64,000 nucleotides of DNA from Pleodorina starrii (Eukaryota; Chlorophyta; Chlorophyceae; Chlamydomonadales; Volvocaceae). Under the pieces are notes generated by a model. The model did not search any database, was not told where the DNA came from, and saw only the letters and a program-made list of their open reading frames with translations. Shown here in pieces: positions 55,193 through 64,000 of this stretch. How positions within the stretch are numbered: the first letter of the stretch is position 1; each line of letters opens with the position of its first letter. The DNA is taken from assembly GCA_030267565.1 (NCBI GenBank), contig BRXU01000034.1, positions 575,501 through 639,500 on the forward strand. The letters run 5' to 3'. Both the position numbers and the translations under genes were made by a program.

Positions 55193-58100
55193 TAGGAACG
55201 GGGGATGGTTGCTTCAAAGGACTACAGACCCCAGGGAGGGAAGGAGGGAGGGAGGGAGGGAAGGGGGAGGGAGGGAGGGAGGGTAGAGCCAGCGGGCCAG
55301 CTGTTGTTACCGTACTGACGCTAATGTTTTTATTAATTATATAATTATCTGGGTGCATAAAACCCGTCCACGGAAATTGTGCGAGGTTCCCAAAAATAAT
55401 TAGGAGTTTCCTGGAAATTGCTCCAGTTTCCTAAAAAGTTTTTTATGGGGTAATTCCAAGCCCGCTAAAAAGATCAGGGCGCTCTCGACAGGACGTGTGG
55501 GGCGGGTGGATGTGCGGTGTCGAGGGGTGCAGGAGGCGCTCGGGTGTCTGGGCGGGTTTGTGCTGTACGGCATCGCAAACAAGTTTAAAAGCGACGATGC
55601 GCTTCCATTTGCTTTAATAGCAAGCGCACAACCAGAGGTAATGCACTCGTAATTGAGCTCACTAAAAAGTTACATGCTTCTGCGAAGCTTGCTAAAAAGT
55701 TAGGATTCGTTCGAAAACTCCCCTGAGCCGCCTAAAAACATTAAGCTCTAAAAATATATTCTCCAAACTTTTCAAGACGCTAAAAAATTAGGCTATAAAA
55801 ACATAAGCGTCAGTACGGTACCTTCGACTTCAAGTTGTCTTCTTCCCTCCATCTTCGCTGTGTGCTCGATGGTCTGCAGGTGCTCCTGAGGCCCTTTCAG
55901 TGATATCGGCCACATCGGTAGATGACGAGCTGCCGTGGAGGATGGGGCGACCGACCCGTGGGTCACGTACCCCGGCAGCATACCCCGGGTTTGCGTCTCC
56001 CGTCCGTAGGTTGGGAGCGGGTGCGCGGGTGCGTGAAGCAGCGGCGCCAACGCATATGCGACTGTCGACTGCACCGATTGCCTGACCGCATCGGTTTCCA
56101 TGCGCGCGTTGTCTGTCGTTGGCATTTTCAAGGAAAGAGAAAACCATGCAAGTAAGGGCTGGACTGCAGGCGCGTTGTTGCCGCGCGCTCTGTGAGGTGT
56201 GTGATGATATTTTGATGGAACGGATGAATGGATGGATGGTATTTATGTTGGACCTGACGCTTTTGATCGTCTGCGCGATTGCCGCATCCGTCCGAGCGAC
56301 CACCCGCTGACCACCCTGTTTCTTTTAAATGGAACATTCGGCCCTGTCGTGACCTTTGTAGAGCTCCAGGGGACTGCCGGGATCAATTTAGGTACCGTCA
56401 ACCAACTGTGACGACCCACTCCGGCGGCATATTGCTGCCGCGGTCTCTATCTGTGCACAATCCACCCTTGGCCCACCGCCATTTCTTTCCGCGTGTTGAG
56501 AGGTAGATCGGGTACGCACAGTTGACCAATTTGCCCCATGAACCCGACTGGACGCGGACCAGGAATGGCGGGCCCGGTCGCGGGGGCCACTGCGATGTTG
56601 ACATTGGAACCGGGGCCTGGGGCCTGGGGCCTGGTAACTCTCACCCGGATTTCTACTACGGTGGAAGGCTCGCCTCGATCAAGTCCCGCTGTCATTACAC
56701 ATTGGCCTCTTTGTGCAAGCGGCACGTCCCGGCAGCTGTACGGAAGTCCACGGGTTCACTCAAGCTTGGGGCCAACTTCCACCGCTCCTGCAGCGCACGC
56801 ACCGGCCCGGGAACTCGCCCGGGGCACTGCAAACGCAGAGCAAATACCGGTACCAGCGCAGCGTCACCCCGTGCGAGCAGCACTGGCCCCGCAAAGTGAC
56901 ACTCGCCGGGTGCTTGTGTGGGGTTTGCAGCCTGAAGACCGATCGCACCAATCCATTCGCACACTTCCAAATGCGGTTATAGACTATGCCGTAATCCTAA
57001 CGGCCAACTGCCAAGTGTGGACGAGCGCTCATCCGAACGCAACACCCAAAGCGCCCATCGGCCCAACGCAAGCCACCAAACGCACTCACCAAACGAAACG
57101 AAACGGATGGTAATGAAAGGAAAGCAATGGAGGGTATACGTCGACGTTTGAAAACCTACCGGTACTTCAAGCTATGTTTCGACATCATCATCACCATCAT
57201 CATAGTCATCATCATGGCCCCCGGGTGGGCCGCCAAAAAGAATCACTGAAGGGGCATGTGTTTGCTCCAAAACAGCGCGCGTTTTAGATGTACAAAAACA
57301 AACATACAGCCGACCGGCGGGATGTGAGCGAAAGGCGGCAAGAGCCAGCGAGGGCAGCAGTGCATGCGCACCGTGCACCGCGCACAACCCAGTCACCGAC
57401 GATCAAACCCAGTCCTCCGGCATGGTTCCAGGCCAAACACAAATCCTGACATGCATTGAGTTCAACACAGCAAAGCAAAACTAAAAAGCCAACAATATCC
57501 ACCGATGAAAACCGAGTACATCAAAGCCACAGACAAACCCGATGCCACAAAACCAAAGTTGACGTTCGTTCTGGTGGTTGGTTGCTTCGCGCCCATGGCC
57601 CCACGAGCGGCTGCCGGGGGGTGCGCAAGTGCCGCGACGTGCCGTGCGGTGACGTGCCGCCCCTGCCGTGCCGTGCCGTGCCGTGCAGGGCCTCACCAAG
57701 AAGCATCAACCACAACCAACACACCGTACCAAACAGCATGCGGTGCCGAGACGGGCGCCGAGGCCGCGTTTGCGGCATTGAAGAGCATCGCGTTCGGCCC
57801 ATGAGGGTCGCCCAGGGTCCCTGGGGGCCCTACGGATTCGCTTTGGTCGTCGTTCCGGAGGTGACGGACTCATGTTCAAATAGCACATCCCCTCCCCTCC
57901 ATGACCACTCCTGGCGCAATTAGCATGCGAGACAGGCTTCACCCTAGGTGCCCGACCGACACTTGGCTGCTTGCCGACAGGGCGTCTGAGGGGTACGAGA
58001 GGCATTCAAGGCCGGCTGCCAGTGGTGGTGCCCCAGATTGGCGCCGTCGCTGCCGCCGGCACCGTCATTGTACCGCCGGCACCCACCGACTCCACAGATG

Positions 58101-58262
58101 GGCAGCAGCCAGCAGACAGCCCGACAGACAGACAGATTGGGCGCCGTACTGAGGACCTCTCGCTACTCCCAACGAAATTTAAAACCACAAAAACCGATCC
58201 CACGTTTACATCCACCCATCGAACGAAACATACCCGCCCGCTGACACACACCGACCCGTGGG
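55193..58262. other. Gene-poor region between the giant gene and the right-edge gene
   Basis: About 3 kb without a recognised gene. It should include the 3' UTR of the giant gene on the left and that of the minus-strand gene on the right. It contains the AT-rich island at 55315-55810, one GACCCGTGGGTC motif at 55953, a CAT triplet run near 57180-57215 and a CCGTG run near 57650-57690. The ORFs in it look like chance. Confidence 0.45.
55315..55810. other. AT-rich island with repeated CTAAAAA motif
   Basis: This ~500-base stretch is strikingly AT-rich in an otherwise GC-rich window. CTAAAAA occurs at about 55431, 55464, 55662, 55692, 55732, 55748 and 55780, often as CTAAAAAGTT. It has no ORF of note. 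It could be a remnant of an organelle-derived or mobile sequence, or a 3' flanking/matrix-type element; the sequence does not decide. Confidence 0.6.
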
Positions 58263-61200
58263 TCACTCCAGCGAGCTCGCGTCCGCATCGACGGCGCTAC
58301 CCGGCGTGGAGCCGTCCGCCTGTCCCGAGCCGCCCCGCGCCTCTGTGCCCTGCCCCCCGCCGCCCTCCCCCGCCCGGCCCCTGGCGGCGAACGCAGCGCC
58401 CCCAGAACCCGCCACTCCAGGCCCTGTGCCCCCTGCCCGCTTAGCCCCGGGCGCTGCCTCCCCGGAAGGCACCACACCGCCGCTGCCTCCGCCGCCGCCA
58501 GCGACCCCGCCGCCGGCTCCTGGCGCCGCTTTGCGGCGGGACGCCGAGTCCACGCCGGCGGCGGCGGCGCCGCCGCCGCCGCCTACGGCGGCAGCGGCAG
58601 CCACAGCGGCCCTGCTCGACCAGCCGCCTCCGCCGCCTCCGCCGGCCTCCGACGCCGCCGCCCCGCCGGCCTCGCTCGCCTCCCCATCCAGGGTCTTGGC
58701 GGCCGAGGCTGCGCGCCGCCCGCCACCGCCGCCGCCGCCTGCCACGCCCGACCGAGCCGCCCCCGAGCCGTTGAAACTGGTCCGGTTGAAGCGATGCGGG
58801 CCTTCCGCGCGGCTGCCTACGTTTTCCGACCGCTCCGGCTCACCGCCGCCGCCGCCGCCTGCCTTCCGGCCGCCGCCCAGCGCCGCCACCACGCCGCCCC
58901 AGTGGCTGCCGGCACCCCCTCCCGCGGAGAAGCCGCTCGCCATGGACTCAGTGGCGGTGTGTGTGGCGGTGAGGCGGTTGCTGCCGCGGTTGCTGTGCTG
59001 CTGGCGGGGCGCGACGGGCTGCATCGGGTGCGCGGCGTTGGGGCTGGGACGGTGTTAGGTTCAAGACAGAGGAGGACGAGCAGCGAGTGGTGCGCGACCA
59101 GGGAGGGATGCAGGTGTGTAGGAGGGAGTTGAGCGTGGGTGCGAGATCACGGGAATGTCGCAAGTATGGTGCAGTCAGCTTGTGGCCTTTCAACGAATGG
59201 TGCAGTCTCTATACGCCGCATGTGTTCAACTACCTTGGCTGCACTGCACAAAATACATGTCGCGTTGGATACAATGTTGTGCGTCTAGGCGTTCTGTTAA
59301 CCCTTGGTCCCCACGGCTCGTATGCGCAGCTGTTCGGGTGTGGAGGGTTGACGCGCCCCACAATCACACACACACATGCCGCCTTGGATACAAGTCGCAC
59401 CTTGAACGCTGACGCCTGCAGCAAGCGCGTTGCAGCCAGCAGCATCGCCTGCTGCGCCGCGTGGGAACCGGGGTGGCCTTGTATCGGCTGCTGCTGCTGT
59501 CCGCCCTGCAGCTGCGGCTGTTGCTGCATCTGTTGCAGTTGCTGCAATTGCTGCAGTTGCTGTAGCTGCTGTAGCAACTGCGGCGGAGGCAGCTGCGGCA
59601 GCAGCTGCTGATGCCGGCCCGGGACGCCGCCAGCACCACCGCCGCGGCCGCCCGGGTTGCCGAGATCCAACTCCAAGTCACCGGCGGCGAGAAACGCCGC
59701 GACGGCCGCCGCCGTGACGGGATCCGCCGCCGCCAGCGCCGCCGCCGCCGCCGCATTGTTGGCAGCTGCCGCCGCCGCCATCATCTTGCCGCGCTTCTTC
59801 AGGGGCGGCAGCGGCGGCGGACTGCCACCGACGAGTCCGGCGGCGCCCGTCTCCCCGGCCCCGGTGCCGTCACCGCCCTCCTCCGCATCCGGCAGGGGCG
59901 CGTTGCCCAGTGCCTGCAACGAAGAAATTAACGGGGGCGGCCACTGTGAAGGTACGGGGAGACGGTGGAGGGTACGCTTCCGTCGGCGGACATTCGCGCT
60001 GTTCGTGATGAAGTTGCAGGCAAGTAGCACAGCCCTCGAAAACGCAGCGGGAAAGGCCTCCAGGTGACAATCAAGCGATGATCATGTTGTAAAGATCGTG
60101 TCGGTTGCTCGATCGGCCCAGTCAGTGGCTCCCTGGCCGTGGGCCGCTCCGTGGGATTGAGCGACTCCCTCTCAACCTCTCATGCTCCCACCGGAAAGTC
60201 CCCACAAAGGCCCCAACCCCCGAAACCCTGAGTAAAACCCTAGGCCCCCCCCCGTGCTCCCACCCACCTGCGGGTCCACGAGGCCCAGCTCCCCAAAGGC
60301 GGTGTTGGGGTCCCGCCACCAGCGGCTCACGGGCGCAAGGGAGGCACCGCCGGCGGCGGCGGGGTCAGCGGTGCCCTCCGTTGCACCCCCGGGGTTCACG
60401 CCTTCTCCGCTGGCAGCAGCGCCCGTATCCGACGCTGCGCGCGCACGACCCGCCTCCGCAGTGGGCCCCTCCGGGACCTGCTGCTGCTGCTGCTGCTGCT
60501 CCTGATGCTGCCGCTGCGGCGAGGCCTGGCGCTGCGCCGCTCCGCGCTCGAGCGGAGATAGCGCTTGTGCTGGTGCTGGTGTTGGTGTGTCTGCGGGCGC
60601 ACCCTCCACTGCACCAACAGCTGCGCCTGCAGCCGCCTCAGTTCCCTCCGTAACTGCAGCAGCAGCAGCAGCAGCAGCAGCAGCGCCGGTGGTGGGGGCG
60701 GCCACGGGGCCATCCGCGCCGTTGCCCTGAGGCTGTTCGGGACCCGATTGCTGCGGGGGCAGCTGCGACGGCGGCGGCGGCAGCCCGGGGTTCTGCCGCG
60801 CAGTCCCCGCTCCGACTCCGAGCGCTGTCCCTGTGCCTGCCGCCGCGGGTGCAGCAGCAGCTGCTGCCGCAGTGGCAGCGGCGTGCGCCGCGACGTGTTT
60901 CGCAAACCAGGCTTCGTGGGGATCCATGGCGGTGGGAGGTCGGGTCGGGGGCAGCTGCGGCGGCGCTGGCACCGGACCCTGCGCGTGTTGCGGACGAGGC
61001 CATAAAGCAGAGGGCGTGAGGTCGTAAAAGGAGCAAGCCACAGCGGTGGCGAACAGAGGCGACGAGAGACTGGGAGCCGGGATCTCCCGTTTAGGTTTCA
61101 GGATTTGCGAACATTACACGTTGGGCGTCCAGCCGACAGGTGTGTCAACGAAAGCCACAAAGCATACGACACCGTTCTCTCCCAGCACGTTATGCCGTAC

Positions 61201-64000
61201 ACCCGCATCCACAACTTACCGCCAGCCCCATGCGCGAGGCGAACAGCGGCGGAAGCGGAGGCGGCATGGCTCCGAAACCTCCTGGCGCCGCTGCCGGCCC
61301 CGGCACGGCGGCGCCGGGGCCAAGCGGCGGCGGCGGCGCCCGGGGCATGGGCATGGGCATGGGTATGTGCAGCTGCCCCGGCGGCAACATCAGCCCCTGA
61401 GTACCGCCGGGTCGTAGCACCGGCACCACGAATGGGGCCCCCGGCCTCGGCAACGCCAGGCCCGGCGTACCGAAGGGCGCCGGCAGCAGCGGCTGCAGCT
61501 GTGGAGCCGCTAGCGACGGCTGCAGCGGCAACGGTCCCGCAAGCCCTGCCGCCGCCGCTGCCGCCGCCGTCGCCGCCGTCCCCGGCGGCGACGGCAGGGG
61601 CCACGGCATGGGCAGCGGCGGCGGCCGTGTCGCAGCCTCCGGCGACGGCCCTACGGGAAGGAACGACGGCGGCGGCGGGCGGAAACGGCTGCCAGGCGCT
61701 CCGAAACCCGGGCTGGGATGCGCAGGGCCGACGCCGCTGACGCCACCAAACCCCAGCCCGCCCGCCTGGGCTGCTGCGGCACTGGCTGCTGCGGCCGCTC
61801 CGGGGACGCCGCCGCGGAAGGCGCCGGAGGTGGGCCCGGGCGGGTCCAGGCCAACGCCTCCGGGGCCCAGACCCCCGGCTGCCGCGGCGGCTGCGGCGGC
61901 CGCGGCCGCGGCGGCGATGTGCGGCGGCATCATTGGTCCCCAGGCCGCAGCGGCGGCCAGCCATTCGGGCATCCCTCCGACGCCGGGAGGACCGGGGAAG
62001 GCACCGCCGGGGGCCTGAGGGGCGGAACAGCAGAGAACGAACAGGGCAGGGCAGGGCAGGTCGGAGCGGGGATTGGAACAAGAGGGAGGGCGAAGGGAAG
62101 GTGACAACCCTAACAACAGTAGTAACTCCGGACGGGGCGGTGGCGGGATGGCGCTCACCTGCTGGAAAGAGGCCAGCGCCTGCCCCTGCGTGTTGGGCCT
62201 CTCCTGTCCAGAAAAATCCGGGACCTGGCCCTGGACCTGGCCCTGGCCAGCGTTCCGGCCCTCGCCGCCGCCGCCGCCGCCTGCGCCTCCGGCGCCGCCG
62301 GCCCTCCCCCGCCGCGGCAACTGCTGTACGACAGTGGGTTGCTCCGACGGCTCCGCCGGGCCGTCAATGTCCTCCCCAAGCATCATGGTGTAAAGCTTGG
62401 AGGCGGCGGGGCGGACCAGCGCGCCGCCGCCGCCGCCGCCAGCGACGGCGCCGCCGCCGGCGACGGCGGTGACGGCGGCGCTTGGCGGCCGGGGGGCCAG
62501 TGGCAGTGAAACGGGGTTGGGCCGCGGCAGGCGGTCCGCGGGCACGGCGCGGAGAACCTGATGGATGGATGGATTGGTCGGTTCGTTGTTATTATAAGGT
62601 AAGTCCTTGGTGGTCGCCTGTCGTTTGTTGTGGTAAGGTAATGACCCGCAGTGTGCGGTTGTGGTGGTGTATCCCATTGACTGGTGCAATCGAAGTGGGC
62701 AGGCGGGGTGGGTGGAATGGCTTTTCATCGTTGAGCGGCGGCCCAGAGCCTGGACGTCACGGCCTCTCGTCGACCTGCGGTCCTTCTTAGACCACCCGTC
62801 GGCCCTAAAACCCTGAGGCCCGGAGGCCCCCCCTATCCGCGGATCCGTATCCGCGGATCCCTCACACACCGGATTGCTTAATTGGAACATGCATGGGTGT
62901 TCCTCACAACGTCAAGAAATGGGTGTTCCTGTCCTGTCCTGCATGTGTGGAAAATGTGCGCGACAGTGCCTGACCACTGCCGGTACAAACGTCCACCACA
63001 GCGCGACCCCCATCTCACCCTTTCTCTCAGCGTCCGCGGCAGCTGCACCGACAGCTGCAGATCTGACAGCAGCTGCTCCCACAGCCGCTCCGGAGGAAGC
63101 TCCGAGCAGAAGCCCCGCCCGACCGCCCCGCACTCCCCGGCCCCCGCAGCAGCACGCTCCTCCTCCTCCTCCTCCGGGCCGCCCCTGGCGACATGGCGTG
63201 AGGCCTCAGTCGCCTGCTGCTGCTGCGGCGGCTGCTGCGGCTGCAGCGGCTGCGGCATCTCACCCGCCCGCCGCTGCTGTGCGAGCTCGCCACCGCCACC
63301 TGCTGCGGCACCGACCCGTGGGTCATCAGCCTGAGGCCGTCTGCCAGCCGCGCCGCCGGCGGCCTCCGCCTCCGCCGCGCCGCCGCCTCCGGGCGGGTTG
63401 GGGAAGGGGACCGGGCCGGTGGGTCCGAAGCCTGCGAAACCTGCCGCCTGGCACGCCGCCATCATGCCGGCTGGGTCGATCACCCCCAGCTCGGACCAGA
63501 GCACCTGCTGCACCCGAACCACCTTGTGGAGCTCGCCCAACTGCTGTACAAACACCGACTGCTGACGCATCATGGTGGCGCGTACGGCAGCGAAACGTGC
63601 GTCGCCCAGCTGCATCCGCAGCGCAGGCTGCGGCGGCGGCTCGCCCGCGCCATCGGCGCCGCCGCCGGCAGCGCCAGCGCCGACGGCGCCGACGGCTGGG
63701 CCTGGGAATCCCGGCTGCGGCTGTGGCGGCGGCGGCGGCGGGAAGAAGAACCCCGGCCCCGGCGGCGGCGGCAGCGGCGGTGGCGGCACTGCCGCTGCCG
63801 CGAACAGCCGTGGGTCGGGCGGCCCGCCCGATGCGAAGCCGCTCTGCTGCTGATGCCGCTGCTGCTCCTGCAGGACTGGCTGCTGCTGGTGATGAGGATG
63901 AGGCGGCCAACCAGAACGTTGCTGCAGCTGCAGCTGCTCTCGCTGCTGCTGCTGTTGCTCGTCCCGAGACCGTTGCTCGTCCCGAGACCGTTGCTCGTCC
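58263..64000 (-). CDS. Ala/Gly/Pro/Gln-rich probable nuclear regulator, ELF3-like motif (5' end outside the window)
   Basis: Partial at the right edge. Exons: 64000-63019, 62557-62159, 62014-61220, 60978-60268, 59913-59401 and 59018-58263, all joined in phase 0, giving over 1,140 residues. The protein is mostly low complexity: poly-Ala, poly-Gly, Pro and Gln runs, with an (EQRSRD)-type repeat at the edge. Ordered islands are few: MMRQQSVFVQQLGELHKVVR then VQQVLWSELG; LPPERLWEQLLSDLQLSVQL; MDPHEAWFAKHVAAHA; and SRWWRDPNTAFGELGLV. The first resembles the conserved helix of plant ELF3 (F-x-x-Q-x-x-E-L-H-x-x-x-x-V-Q), a clock-linked scaffold; this is a weak analogy. A basic LKKRGKMM is a possible nuclear signal. 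No DNA-binding domain is seen in the visible part. Confidence 0.7.
62838..62862. repeat. Tandem palindromic TATCCGCGGATCC(G)
   Basis: Two adjacent copies of a 14-base unit whose core GGATCCGCGGATA/TATCCGCGGATCC is nearly self-complementary, in an intron of the right-edge gene. Function unknown. Confidence 0.6.
63946..64000. repeat. 18-bp tandem repeat at the window edge
   Basis: About three copies of CTCGTCCCGAGACCGTTG run to the edge. On the minus strand they code (DEQRSR)-type units of the partial regulator, so the repeat is in frame and probably continues outside. Confidence 0.85.

Noticed and set aside
57172..57396. Minus-strand ORF ending in an Asp-rich tail
   Set aside because: The tail comes from a run of CAT/CAC triplets. 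No splice partner or family pattern links it to the neighbouring minus-strand gene, which has its own stop at 58263.
58258..59058. Plus-strand ORF of 266 codons rich in Pro and Ala
   Set aside because: It mirrors the Gly/Ala-rich last exon of the minus-strand regulator, whose six exons all join in phase 0.
1..64000. tRNA, rRNA or intact transposon genes
   Set aside because: I saw no cloverleaf-like segment with the conserved T-arm words, no rRNA-like stretch, and no transposase or reverse-transcriptase motifs in the translated frames.

Overview
The window looks like nuclear DNA of a volvocine-type green alga (Chlamydomonadales). It is GC-rich, with many short exons joined by GT-AG introns, long runs of Ala, Gly, Gln and Pro in the proteins, intronic microsatellites, and TGTAA-type poly(A) signals after several genes. 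The gene content is eukaryotic and photosynthetic: calnexin, eL22, SERINC, an ING protein and a CcdA thiol transporter of plastid type. No bacterial operons, CRISPR arrays or rRNA genes were seen. Exon models were built by hand from ORFs, splice-site dinucleotides and phase. Every model sums to a multiple of three.

Left part (1-16 kb). A small SHG1/BOD1-like gene (+) faces an ING-domain gene (-) whose C-terminus is Tudor-like rather than a PHD finger. The ING gene shares a ~300 bp divergent promoter region with a conserved gene of unknown function (+). Then come a SERINC membrane protein (-), a CcdA-type thiol/disulfide transporter (-) and ribosomal protein eL22 (-), followed by a ~1.7 kb stretch that I could not resolve.

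Middle (16-26 kb). Calnexin (+, 12 exons) faces an F-box/ankyrin-repeat gene (-). The F-box gene is divergent from the dominant locus of the window.

Giant locus (26.4-55.2 kb, +). About 55 exons join without a phase break into one protein of ~3,200 residues. In order it has a PLAT-like start, an EF-hand block, a long Q- and P/S/A-rich exon, a PLAT-like half domain, a WW-like motif, an NPCBM-like carbohydrate-binding module, a run of PLAT or PLAT-like domains, and a second EF-hand block. One intron of ~3.9 kb consists largely of an 18-bp minisatellite and a pentanucleotide array. At least six introns appear to use GC donors. I find no membrane segment, so a calcium-responsive scaffold is the most reasonable inference. 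The cell location is unknown.

Right part (55-64 kb). An AT-rich island and ~3 kb without recognisable genes lead to a large Ala/Gly/Pro/Gln-rich probable nuclear regulator (-) that runs off the right edge. It has a helical segment reminiscent of ELF3-type clock proteins. A near-palindromic 12-mer, GACCCGYGGGTC, is scattered eight times over the right 36 kb, in both exons and introns.
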